Source: an uncultured Prevotellaceae bacterium
Lineage (GTDB): Bacteria > Bacteroidota > Bacteroidia > Bacteroidales > Bacteroidaceae
DNA: 41,443 nt
Direction: 5' to 3'
Assembly: GCA_946407325.1 (NCBI GenBank)
Contig: CAMJNN010000003.1
Span: forward strand, 1 to 41,443
The stretch's first letter is position 1. Every line of letters starts with the position of its first letter. A model generated the notes under the pieces. The model was not told the origin of the DNA and did not search any database. It saw only the letters and a program-made list of their open reading frames with translations. Below, piece after piece: positions 33,250 to 40,699 of this stretch. A program made the translations under genes and the position numbers.

Positions 33250-36162
33250 TTGAAAAAACTATTATTCATATTATTGTTATTGGCAGGGTACAGCCCCATT
33301 TCCACAGCACAACACACACCAACTCCACAAGACGCCCTATTGGAGAGGCTTAACTATTATTTAGGAGGCTACCAAGATCCCGATGTAAAGATAGAAAAAG
33401 TAGCCATTGACAGCATCAAGGTAGATGACAACCAACACAAACTGGATGTGTACGTCAACCTCCGACTGGCCTACATCCCCATGCGACCATACAATGTGCA
33501 GCAACTCTATACCGATTTCAAAGGCCTCATCCCCGAAGAGTACCAAGACTACAAGCTGACCATCCTCAGTGGCGAAAGAGCCATCGAACAACTGATACCT
33601 AATTATTATAATACCAATAAAGATCCCCAACGCCTTTTTGGCAAGCTGGAATACAAGGGCAACCCTTGGACCCAGAACCTGTCGCGCCCCTTCACCCCCA
33701 CCAAAGGCCTGAGCAACCGTCACATTGCCCTATGGCAAAGCCACGGCATCTACTACGATGTCAAACGAAAGGAATGGCGTTGGCAACGTCCACGACTCTA
33801 CGGAACAACCGAAGACCAGTTTACCCAAAGCATCGTCTTACCTTTCCTCATCCCCATGTTAGAAAACGCGGGAGCCATCGTCTATACGCCCCGTGAGCGA
33901 GACATCCAGACCCATGAGGTGGTAGTAGATAACGACGGCATGCATATCTCCCGCTCCGAATACAAAGAGATAGAAACCGACAAGTTCAGTTGGATGCGTA
34001 GCGACAGCCTAGGATTTGCACAAAAGAAGCGCAACTACAATCATGGCGAGAACCCCTTCAAGTCAGGAACAGCCGTCTATACCTTCACTGACCGAGAAGG
34101 TGATGCCTCGATACAATGGATACCCGATATCCCAGCTTCAGGCGACTATGCCGTGTATGTGAGTTACCAAACCACGCCGCGCAGTGTGTCAGATGCCCAT
34201 TACAAAATCTATCATAGTGGCACCGTTACCGAGATACAGGTAAACCAGCAAATGGGTGGTGGAACCTGGGTATATCTCGGCACCTACCATTTCACCAAAG
34301 GACGTAACCAAAGCAACATGGTGGAACTCAGTAACAAAAGCCATGAGAGTGGCATCGTTACAGCCGATGCCGTACGTTTTGGCGGAGGTATGGGCAACAT
34401 GCTCAGAGGAGGCACCCCCAGCGGCATGCCTCGCTATCTCGAAGGAGCCCGCTACTGGGCCCAATGGGCTGGCATGAACGACAGCATCTACTCCACCTAC
34501 GAAGGCAAGAACGACTATAATGACGATATCAACGTACGTTCCAAGACCATCAACTACCTCTCAGGAGGTTCCATCTTCAACCCCGACGAGACAGGCATGA
34601 AGGTACCATTCGAGACAGTGTTCTCCATACATAGCGACGCCGGCATCGCCAATGAAGACAGTATCTTCGGTTCACTTACCGTCTATACCACCGACTTCAA
34701 CGACGGGTTGCTGGCTTCTGGCGTTGACCGCTATGCTTCGCGCGATTTGGCCGACCTGCTACACACACAAGTCATCAACGACATCCGTGCCACCTACCCC
34801 AAATACTGGCGCCGTCGTGCCATGTGGAACCGCAACTATTCCGAGACACGCCTACCAGCCATACCTTCAGCCATCTTGGAAACGCTGAGTCACCAGAACT
34901 TTGAAGACATGCGTTATGGTCATGACCCCAACTTCAAGTTCACATTAGCACGAGCCATCTATAAGGCAGCTCTGCGATTCATCTCCACCCAACATAGCAC
35001 CGACTATGTAGTGCAACCACTGCCCGTCACCCATTTTGCCACCCAGTTCAGCAACGAGAACACCATACAACTGAGTTGGCAACCCAATCCCGACCCCTTG
35101 GAGCCAACCGCCACCCCCGAGGGCTACATTGTTTACACCCGCATGGGCGATAACGATTTCGACAACGGCGTTCGTGTCAACGACACCTCCATGAACATAG
35201 AACTATTGCCCGATGTATTGTTCTCGTTCAAGGTGACAGCCATCAACAAAGGAGGCGAGAGCATGCCCAGCGAGATACTCAGTGCCTATAAATCGTCACA
35301 AGAAACAGCCAAGATATTAGTAGTAAATGGCTTCGACCGCATCGCACCTCCTGCCGTTATCAACACAGACGAGAATGCAGGCTTCGACTTCGATGCCGAC
35401 CCAGGTGTAGCCTATCATTACGACATCTCCACCGGTGGACGACAAAAGAATTTCAGTCGCAAGGCACGTGAGAGCCTCCGAGGCGACAGCGGCAAAGAAT
35501 GGGAAGGCCTTACCTTTGTAGGCAACATGTTCAACTATCCAGCCATCCACGGCCAAGCCATCGCCAAGGCAGTACTCTATAGCTTTTCCTCCACCAGCGA
35601 CGAAGCGTTGGAAGCAGGCTACGTCTCACCCGAAGGTTATGCCGCCATCGACTATATCTTAGGCATGGAGCGTGACGACCCCCATGCCCATCCCCTATTC
35701 GGTCAGCAATACAAAACATTCAGCACTGAAATGCAAAACATCCTCCAAGCCTACACTTCAGTAGGAGGCAACGTATTCGTCAGTGGCAGCTATATCGGCA
35801 CCGACATGCAAAACACTGCCGAGGCCCTATTTACCCAAAACATCCTGAAATATCAGTTTGCCGACCAGCATCGCAGCTCAAGTGGTACGATGAATGCCTA
35901 CGGCATGAACCGTACCGTTAAAATGCCAACCGCCCTGAATGCCAATAGCTATGCCGTAAGTTCTGCCGACATCCTCACGGCCATAGGCGATGCCTTCACA
36001 GCCATGGTCTATACCGACACCAACGAGAGTGCCGCTGTGGCCTACAAAGGCAATGACTATCACACCTTCTCCATGGGCTTCCCCTTCGAAGCCATCAACG
36101 ATGCCACAGAGCGTGAACACATCATGGCATCCATCCTTCGATTCCTCATCAATAGAGATTAA
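33250..36162 (+). CDS. Secreted amidase-like protein with golvesin/xanthan-lyase-type and Fn3 domains
   Basis: A 970-residue secreted protein starting at TTG, because an in-frame stop TGA at 33244 leaves no ATG that keeps the signal peptide KKLLFILLLLAGYSPISTAQ. Residues about 155-225 and 430-585 look like the two halves of an Amidase_3 (N-acetylmuramoyl-L-alanine amidase) domain. Candidate zinc ligands are His165 (WQSHG), Glu188 and His461 (FSIHSDAG); Glu544 (AILETLSHQN) is in the catalytic position. Between the halves, about 250-380, is a beta domain of the golvesin/xanthan-lyase type (SIQWIPDIPASGDYAVYVSY, TADAVRFGGGMG). A fibronectin type III domain follows at about 595-690, then a C-terminal alpha/beta region (ETAKILVVNGFDRIAPP onward). 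It is likely a periplasmic or surface cell-wall enzyme. Annotators often call such proteins xanthan lyase. Confidence 0.8.
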   Translation: MKKLLFILLLLAGYSPISTAQHTPTPQDALLERLNYYLGGYQDPDVKIEKVAIDSIKVDDNQHKLDVYVNLRLAYIPMRPYNVQQLYTDFKGLIPEEYQDYKLTILSGERAIEQLIPNYYNTNKDPQRLFGKLEYKGNPWTQNLSRPFTPTKGLSNRHIALWQSHGIYYDVKRKEWRWQRPRLYGTTEDQFTQSIVLPFLIPMLENAGAIVYTPRERDIQTHEVVVDNDGMHISRSEYKEIETDKFSWMRSDSLGFAQKKRNYNHGENPFKSGTAVYTFTDREGDASIQWIPDIPASGDYAVYVSYQTTPRSVSDAHYKIYHSGTVTEIQVNQQMGGGTWVYLGTYHFTKGRNQSNMVELSNKSHESGIVTADAVRFGGGMGNMLRGGTPSGMPRYLEGARYWAQWAGMNDSIYSTYEGKNDYNDDINVRSKTINYLSGGSIFNPDETGMKVPFETVFSIHSDAGIANEDSIFGSLTVYTTDFNDGLLASGVDRYASRDLADLLHTQVINDIRATYPKYWRRRAMWNRNYSETRLPAIPSAILETLSHQNFEDMRYGHDPNFKFTLARAIYKAALRFISTQHSTDYVVQPLPVTHFATQFSNENTIQLSWQPNPDPLEPTATPEGYIVYTRMGDNDFDNGVRVNDTSMNIELLPDVLFSFKVTAINKGGESMPSEILSAYKSSQETAKILVVNGFDRIAPPAVINTDENAGFDFDADPGVAYHYDISTGGRQKNFSRKARESLRGDSGKEWEGLTFVGNMFNYPAIHGQAIAKAVLYSFSSTSDEALEAGYVSPEGYAAIDYILGMERDDPHAHPLFGQQYKTFSTEMQNILQAYTSVGGNVFVSGSYIGTDMQNTAEALFTQNILKYQFADQHRSSSGTMNAYGMNRTVKMPTALNANSYAVSSADILTAIGDAFTAMVYTDTNESAAVAYKGNDYHTFSMGFPFEAINDATEREHIMASILRFLINRD

Positions 36163-36172
36163 ATCATTTTTG

Positions 36173-36204
36173 TTTGCGTATGTACTTGTAAAATTGTAAT
36201 TTTG
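36173..36204 (+). promoter_or_regulatory. map: map-lepA promoter
   Basis: TTTG (36173-36176), 20 nt and TAATTTTG (36197-36204) match the Bacteroidetes consensus exactly, 20 nt upstream of the map ATG. Confidence 0.75.
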
Positions 36205-36224
36205 CAAGCAAAATTTACGAAACA

Positions 36225-37085
36225 ATGAGTATGAAGAAATTTTTTGGGGGCAACAAATACACCCCCAATGGCTATAGCAAGGAAGTAGAAGACAAGGTGC
36301 AAGACTGCATCCGTCGAGGTTATCACGTGCCAAAGCGCTCCTTGCTCCGAACAAAAGAACAGATAGAAGGCATACGTGCCGCAGGCAAGATCAACCAAGC
36401 CCTGCTCGACTATATCACCCCAATGGTAAAAGAAGGAGTTACCACAGCCGAACTCGACCATGCCGTATATGCCTTCACCACCGACCACGATGCCATCCCT
36501 GCCCCATTCCTATATGAGGGCTTCCCCAAGAGCTCCTGCATCAGCATCAACGATGTAGTGTGTCATGGCATCCCCAGTGTGAGAGAAGTCATCAAGAACG
36601 GCGACATCGTCAATGTAGATGTCACCACCATCTACAAAGGCTACTTTGCCGATGCCAGTCGCATGTTTATGATTGGCAACGTGAGCGAAGAAAACCAGAA
36701 GTTGGTGAGAGTGGCAAAAGAATGCCGCGATATTGGTGTAGAGATTGCCAAGCCCTGGGCACGTTTGGGCGACATTGGCGAAGCTATTCAGAAACATGCA
36801 GAGAGCAACGGCTACAGTGTGGTACGCGACCTATGCGGACATGGTTGTGGTGTGAAGTTCCACGAAGAACCCAACGTCAACCACTTTGGCAAAGCAGGCA
36901 CAGGCATGGTCTTGGTACCAGGCATGACATTCACCATAGAGCCCATGATTAACATGGGTAAATTCCAAGTCTTCATCGACGAGGATGATGGCTGGACAGT
37001 TTGCACCGAAGACGGACTGCCCTCCGCACAATGGGAAAGCCATATATTAATCACAGAAACAGGTAACGAGATTATTTGCGAATGA
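36225..37085 (+). CDS. map: Type I methionine aminopeptidase
   Basis: A 286-residue metalloprotease that removes the initiator methionine. The five metal ligands are visible: Asp132 (NVDVTT), Asp143 (FADASR), His206 (CGHGCG), Glu239 (FTIEPM) and Glu271 (QWESHI); His114 (CHGIP) binds substrate. An N-terminal extension of about 40 residues ([18 protein letters not shown] onward, basic) precedes the catalytic fold, as in long bacterial MAPs that may contact the ribosome. The stop codon overlaps the lepA start (ATGA, 37082-37085). Confidence 0.96.
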   Translation: MSMKKFFGGNKYTPNGYSKEVEDKVQDCIRRGYHVPKRSLLRTKEQIEGIRAAGKINQALLDYITPMVKEGVTTAELDHAVYAFTTDHDAIPAPFLYEGFPKSSCISINDVVCHGIPSVREVIKNGDIVNVDVTTIYKGYFADASRMFMIGNVSEENQKLVRVAKECRDIGVEIAKPWARLGDIGEAIQKHAESNGYSVVRDLCGHGCGVKFHEEPNVNHFGKAGTGMVLVPGMTFTIEPMINMGKFQVFIDEDDGWTVCTEDGLPSAQWESHILITETGNEIICE

Positions 37086-38863
37086 AAAATATCCGAAACT
37101 TCTGCATCATCGCCCATATCGACCATGGGAAAAGCACGCTGGCCGACCGTCTGCTGGAGTTTACCAACACCATCCAGATTACCGAAGGACAGATGCTTGA
37201 CGACATGGAATTAGAGAAAGAGCGAGGCATCACCATCAAGAGCCACGCCATCCAGATGGAGTATCAGTACAAGGGAGAGAACTACATCCTCAACCTCATC
37301 GACACTCCGGGACACGTTGACTTCAGCTACGAAGTAAGTCGCTCCATCGCCGCATGCGAGGGCGCACTGCTGGTAGTAGATGCCAGTCAGGGCGTGCAGG
37401 CACAAACCATCTCCAACCTCTACATGGCGTTGGAGCACGACCTCGAGATCATCCCCGTCATCAACAAGTGCGATATGCCCAATGCCATGCCCGACGAGGT
37501 AGAGGACGAAATTGTAGAACTATTAGGATGCGACCGTAGTGAGATTATCCGCGCCAGCGCCCGTACAGGCCTGGGTGTTGAAGAAATACTGAATGCCATC
37601 GTAGAGCGTGTGCCCCATCCCGAAGGCGATGAGGACGCCCCACTGCAAGCCCTTATCTTCGACTCCGTCTTCAACTCCTTCCGTGGCATCATTGCCTATT
37701 TCAAGGTAGTCAACGGAGTTATCCGCAAAGGCGACAAAGTGAAATTCTTCAATACCGGCAAAGAATACGATGCCGACGAAGTAGGTGTGCTCAAGATGGA
37801 CATGATTCCCCGTCCAGAACTCCGCACAGGCGATGTAGGCTATATCATCAGCGGCATTAAGACCTCAACCGAGGTACGTGTGGGCGACACCATCACCCAC
37901 ATAGCCCGACCATGTAGCCAAGCCATCTCAGGCTTTGAAGAAGTAAAGCCCATGGTCTTTGCAGGAGTCTATCCCATTGCCCCCGAGGACTACGAGAACC
38001 TGCGAGCCAGCTTGGAGAAGTTGCAGCTCAACGATGCCGCGCTGACCTTCCAGGCAGAATCCTCCGTAGCCCTGGGCTTCGGCTTCCGATGCGGTTTCTT
38101 AGGCCTGCTCCACATGGAGATTGTGCAAGAGCGTCTGGATCGTGAGTTCGACATGGACGTCATCACCACCGTGCCCAACGTAAGCTATAATGTCTATGAC
38201 AAACATGGCGTGATGACCGAAGTACACAACCCAGGTTCCATGCCCGACCCAACCACCATCGACCATATCGACGAACCCTATATCCGCGCCAGCATCATCA
38301 CCGCCACCGACTATATCGGTCCCATCATGACACTCTGCTTAGGCAAGCGAGGCGAGCTGGTGAAGCAAGAATATGTCAGTGGCAACCGTGTAGAGATCTA
38401 CTACGATATCCCATTAGGAGAAATTGTCATCGACTTCTACGATAAGCTGAAAAGCATCTCGAAGGGCTATGCCTCGTTCGACTACCATTCCAACGGCTTC
38501 CGTCCTTCCAAGCTCATCAAGCTCGACATCCTCCTCAACGGCGAGCCAGTTGATGCCCTCTCCACCCTCACCCACGAGAGCAATGCCTACGACCTTGGAC
38601 GCCGCATGTGTGAGAAGCTCAAAGAGCTGATACCCAGACAGCAGTTCGACATCGCCGTGCAAGCCGCCATCGGAGCCAAGATCATCGCCCGTGAAACCAT
38701 CAAGCAAGTACGCAAAGACGTGACCGCCAAGTGCTATGGTGGTGATGTCAGCCGTAAGCGCAAGCTGTTGGAGAAGCAGAAGCGAGGCAAGAAACGCATG
38801 AAGCAAATCGGCAATGTAGAAGTTCCACAAAAAGCCTTCCTTGCCGTCCTCAAGCTGGATTAA
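37082..38863 (+). CDS. lepA: Elongation factor 4 (LepA)
   Basis: A 593-residue translational GTPase that acts on stalled or remodelling ribosomes. G1 is AHIDHGKST (11-19), the switch region is [11 protein letters not shown]3 is DTPGHVDF and G4 is NKCD. The LepA-specific C-terminus is present ([20 protein letters not shown], then [13 protein letters not shown]). The ATG at 37082 overlaps the map stop, so translation is coupled; the TTG at 37076 is less likely. A small DUF1294 gene follows 40 nt later. Confidence 0.97.
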   Translation: MKNIRNFCIIAHIDHGKSTLADRLLEFTNTIQITEGQMLDDMELEKERGITIKSHAIQMEYQYKGENYILNLIDTPGHVDFSYEVSRSIAACEGALLVVDASQGVQAQTISNLYMALEHDLEIIPVINKCDMPNAMPDEVEDEIVELLGCDRSEIIRASARTGLGVEEILNAIVERVPHPEGDEDAPLQALIFDSVFNSFRGIIAYFKVVNGVIRKGDKVKFFNTGKEYDADEVGVLKMDMIPRPELRTGDVGYIISGIKTSTEVRVGDTITHIARPCSQAISGFEEVKPMVFAGVYPIAPEDYENLRASLEKLQLNDAALTFQAESSVALGFGFRCGFLGLLHMEIVQERLDREFDMDVITTVPNVSYNVYDKHGVMTEVHNPGSMPDPTTIDHIDEPYIRASIITATDYIGPIMTLCLGKRGELVKQEYVSGNRVEIYYDIPLGEIVIDFYDKLKSISKGYASFDYHSNGFRPSKLIKLDILLNGEPVDALSTLTHESNAYDLGRRMCEKLKELIPRQQFDIAVQAAIGAKIIARETIKQVRKDVTAKCYGGDVSRKRKLLEKQKRGKKRMKQIGNVEVPQKAFLAVLKLD

Positions 38864-38903
38864 AAATAAACAAGACACCTCGTTGCTGGCAACTTCCTTT
38901 TCC

Positions 38904-39176
38904 ATGGACGCGAAGTTCTGTTTGTATAGCATCCTCCTGGGTCTCAATGTCCTCACGTTCTTTGTCTATGGCATAGACAAGTGGAAGGCCAAGCATGGCA
39001 GTTGGCGCATACCAGAAGCCACCTTGATCCTCCTTGCCCTCATCGGCGGTAGCATCGGTGCTTGGTTCGGCATGAAAATCTGGCATCACAAAACCCTGCA
39101 CAAGAAGTTCAAGTATGGCATCCCGCTCATCCTGTTTGCCCAGCTTGCTCTAATTCTTGTACTATCTAATATGTAA
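38904..39176 (+). CDS. DUF1294 small membrane protein
   Basis: A 90-residue protein with three hydrophobic segments (FCLYSILLGLNVLTFFVYGIDKWKAKHG, ATLILLALIGGSIGAWFGMKI, IPLILFAQLALILVLSN). The DUF1294 signature is FxxYGxDKxxA followed by RIPEATLxxLALIGGSxGAxxGMxxxxHKT. The function is unknown; it is an inner-membrane protein. The frame is open upstream into lepA, but the domain starts at the ATG at 38904, which I use. It is probably read through from map-lepA. Confidence 0.88.
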   Translation: MDAKFCLYSILLGLNVLTFFVYGIDKWKAKHGSWRIPEATLILLALIGGSIGAWFGMKIWHHKTLHKKFKYGIPLILFAQLALILVLSNM

Positions 39177-39219
39177 AGCAACACTATGCCAGAGCCACAA
39201 AATACATTAATATTTGACC

Positions 39220-39285
39220 CCTCCCTGCTTACTAGTAGTAGACCCATCGCTTGCTAGTAGTAAACCCATCGCTTTCTACTAGTAA
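39220..39285. repeat. Repeat block A: three 22-nt units with CTAGTAG core
   Basis: Units at 39220-39241, 39242-39263 and 39264-39285 are each exactly 22 nt. The second and third share ACCCATCGCTT plus a CTAGTAG/CTACTAG core ending GTAA; the first is a more divergent copy. CTAGTAG (39254-39260) and CTACTAG (39276-39282) can pair across units. Confidence 0.75.
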
Positions 39286-39311
39286 ACTACAAAAATCTCT
39301 AGAGAATATTT

Positions 39312-39375
39312 GGACGAGAACCGTTCTCGCAAGGCACGAGAACCGTTCTCGTTGGCGACGAGCTACGTCCTCGTT
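39312..39375. repeat. Repeat block B: three 21-22 nt hairpin units with CGAGAAC-C-GTTCTCG core
   Basis: Units at 39312-39332, 39333-39353 and 39354-39375. The first two contain the perfect dyad CGAGAAC/GTTCTCG. The third is divergent (ACGAG, loop CTACGTC, CTCGT) and is followed by a seven-T run (39374-39380). The last unit therefore looks like an intrinsic terminator on the plus strand, downstream of lepA-DUF1294. Confidence 0.75.
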
Positions 39376-39385
39376 TTTTTCTCCC

Positions 39386-39451
39386 CAGTTAGGAAAAAAT
39401 ATTTTTCCTGTTAGGGAAAAAGTTTTTGCTAACTAGGCAACCCAGCAAGCT
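39386..39451. repeat. Repeat block C: three 22-nt units with GTTAGG and A/T-tract dyads
   Basis: Units at 39386-39407, 39408-39429 and 39430-39451 are each 22 nt. The first contains the palindrome AGGAAAAA-ATA-TTTTTCCT, the second has GTTAG paired with CTAAC, and the third keeps CTAGG and ends in CCCAGCAAGCT. The block ends just before a short coding remnant. Confidence 0.7.
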
Positions 39452-39456
39452 AAAAC

Positions 39457-39699
39457 ATGCTATCCATTTTCTATAAGGTGCCTTCAGGGGAGGAGAAAGG
39501 CGAATGGCTGAGCTTGGGCCAAGTGATTGAGAGCATGCAAGGAACCTATCCTAAACTAAGGAACGACCATTCCACCCGCATCAAGATAGGGCTTGCCCTG
39601 CGGCAGATGGGGTGTGTAGCCAAAGAAACCAATCTCGGCTTTTTCTTTCCCCAATTCCCTGACTCAGATATCAGTTTTGTTGGGATTATGGGCCCCTGA
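39457..39699 (+). pseudogene. Short coding remnant resembling the C-terminus of VirE/DUF3874-type mobile-element proteins
   Basis: An 80-codon frame bounded upstream by a stop at 39451. The peptide (FYKVPSGEEKGEWLSLGQVI, then RIKIGLALRQMGCVAKETN, then LGFFFPQF) recalls the small winged-helix tail of Bacteroidetes VirE/DUF3874 primase-helicase proteins carried by mobile elements. Typically that tail has the form WLSxxxI, a helix-turn-helix, then a short beta hairpin. The rest of such a protein is absent. The end of the frame runs into the direct repeats at 39660 and 39687, so its last residues are probably not native. It could also be a short free-standing gene. The family assignment is a weak inference. 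Confidence 0.4.
39660..39678 (+). repeat. Direct repeat a, left copy
   Basis: TGACTCAGATATCAGTTTT. It matches the copy at 40672-40696, which has one extra ATATCAG inside. The pair brackets the toxin-antitoxin region. Confidence 0.65.
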
Positions 39700-39709
39700 G
39701 TATCTAACA
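39687..39709 (+). repeat. Direct repeat b, left copy
   Basis: Contains TATGGGCCCCTGAGTATCTA. The right copy at 40586-40608 reads TATGGGCCCCTGAACATCTA, with two differences. Same orientation as the right copy. Confidence 0.65.
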
Positions 39710-39727
39710 AAAAAAAGCCCGGTGGGC
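39705..39727 (-). terminator. Orphan minus-strand terminator
   Basis: On the minus strand GCCC-ACC-GGGC is followed by eight T (complement of 39709-39716). No minus-strand gene ends nearby; the closest is the aldo/keto reductase, whose stop codon is at 40700, beyond the toxin-antitoxin genes. Confidence 0.5.
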
Positions 39728-39802
39728 GAATATCCATCGGTCTTCATCTTTAGGGTTATAATTATCGATTACTATTGAATTGCAGAAAAAAAACAGATTT
39801 CT

Positions 39803-39833
39803 TTTGGAAATGTTCATTAATTAGTTAACTTTG
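39803..39833 (+). promoter_or_regulatory. Promoter of the toxin-antitoxin operon
   Basis: TTTG (39803-39806), 19 nt and TAACTTTG (39826-39833) match the Bacteroidetes consensus, 25 nt upstream of the toxin ATG. Confidence 0.7.
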
Positions 39834-39858
39834 CACCGAATTAAACATTCATAGCAAT

Positions 39859-40206
39859 ATGGAAAAGATAAGAGACATCATTTTTTACAAGACATATTTC
39901 AAGGAGTTCTATATCCAACTCGATGAAAATGTACGTACTAAGATCAATTATGTACTGAAACTTATCCAAACACAGGAAAGGATCCCCATCAAATTCTTCA
40001 AATTTATTGAAGGGTCAAAAGGATTATATGAAATCCGTGTTAAGGTTGAAACAAACATTTATAGGGTATTTTGTTGTTATGACAAAGGATCTATAGTTGT
40101 GCTTTTTAATGGCTTTGTAAAAAAGACTCAGAAAACGCCAAAATCAGAGATTGAAAAAGCCGAGGCAATAATGAAGGAATATTTTGAAAACAAGAAGGAG
40201 GGTTAA
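39859..40206 (+). CDS. higB: RelE/ParE-superfamily toxin, HigB type
   Basis: A 115-residue toxin of the Gp49/HigB branch of the RelE superfamily, probably a ribosome-dependent mRNA endonuclease. The fold order is visible: two N-terminal helices (YFKEFYIQLDENVRTKINYVLKLI), PIKFFKFIEG, then strands GLYEIRVKVETNIYRVFCCYD and GSIVVLFNGFVKKTQKTP, and a C-terminal helix (EIEKAEAIMKEYFE). The Lys/Arg-rich IYRVF and FVKKTQKTP segments are typical of the active side. The antitoxin gene starts 2 nt after the stop (toxin-first order, as in higBA). It has its own promoter, and its lower GC content than the surrounding genes is consistent with transfer. Confidence 0.9.
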   Translation: MEKIRDIIFYKTYFKEFYIQLDENVRTKINYVLKLIQTQERIPIKFFKFIEGSKGLYEIRVKVETNIYRVFCCYDKGSIVVLFNGFVKKTQKTPKSEIEKAEAIMKEYFENKKEG

Positions 40207-40208
40207 CT

Positions 40209-40520
40209 ATGAATACTGTAAAAGAGAAAAAAATACTAGAAAGCACTACATTTGAAGAGTTACTGGATGCAGAATATGGCAAACAGGGTACTACAACCCG
40301 CGAGAAGTTTGAGGTTGATGCAGAGACTTTTATACTTGCCGAATGCTTGAAAGAACAACGTAAACTTGCAGGGCTAACCCAACAGGAGTTAGCCGATAGA
40401 ATTGGTACCAAGAAGAGCTATATCTCGAAAATAGAGAATGGGCATACCGATATTCAGTTGAACACCCTTTTCAGGATTATGAACGGATTGGGACGCAGGG
40501 TCAGACTTACCATACTATAA
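40209..40520 (+). CDS. higA: XRE-family antitoxin, HigA type
   Basis: A 103-residue antitoxin. The C-terminal half is a Cro/C1-type helix-turn-helix (LKEQRKLAGLTQQELADRIGTKKSYISKIENGHTDIQLNTLFRIMNGLG). The N-terminal half (TTFEELLDAEYGKQGTTTREKFEVDAETFILAE) is the usual extension in Bacteroidetes HigA partners. It should neutralise the toxin encoded 2 nt upstream and repress the promoter at 39803-39833. A terminator follows about 100 nt downstream. Confidence 0.9.
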   Translation: MNTVKEKKILESTTFEELLDAEYGKQGTTTREKFEVDAETFILAECLKEQRKLAGLTQQELADRIGTKKSYISKIENGHTDIQLNTLFRIMNGLGRRVRLTIL

Positions 40521-40585
40521 AGGTATTGACTGCCATGAGCACTACAAGCTGCATGGGGTATGGACCTATATTTCGAGCTATGGGC

Positions 40586-40608
40586 TATGGGCCCCTGAAC
40601 ATCTAAAA
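40586..40608 (+). repeat. Direct repeat b, right copy
   Basis: TATGGGCCCCTGAACATCTA matches the left copy at 39687-39709. It is preceded by a partial duplicate (CTATGGGCTATGGGCCCC). Confidence 0.65.
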
Positions 40609-40623
40609 AGGTGCAAGTAACAG

Positions 40624-40658
40624 AAAGTCCGTTGAACTAACGCTCATCGGACTTTTTT
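40624..40658 (+). terminator. Terminator of the higBA operon
   Basis: AAAGTCCG (40624-40631) and CGGACTTT (40648-40655) form an 8-bp stem, followed by more T. It is about 100 nt after the antitoxin stop codon, and the plus strand gives the T-run. Confidence 0.7.
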
Positions 40659-40671
40659 ATGCAATACCCCA

Positions 40672-40696
40672 TGACTCAGATATCAGATATCAGTTT
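40672..40696 (+). repeat. Direct repeat a, right copy
   Basis: TGACTCAGATATCAG, then an extra ATATCAG, then TTT. It ends 3 nt before the stop codon of the aldo/keto reductase. The left copy is at 39660-39678. Confidence 0.65.
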
Positions 40697-40699
40697 CAA

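Noticed and set aside
39251..39436. A 61-codon open frame across repeat blocks A-C
   Set aside because: It runs only through the degenerate 22-nt repeats; the peptide has no recognisable fold and starts inside a repeat unit.
39220..39451. CRISPR array
   Set aside because: Each block changes sequence, units have no spacers and no cas genes are nearby.
39177..40699. Complete insertion sequence or transposon
   Set aside because: No transposase, integrase or terminal inverted repeats were found; only short direct repeats and a coding remnant are present.
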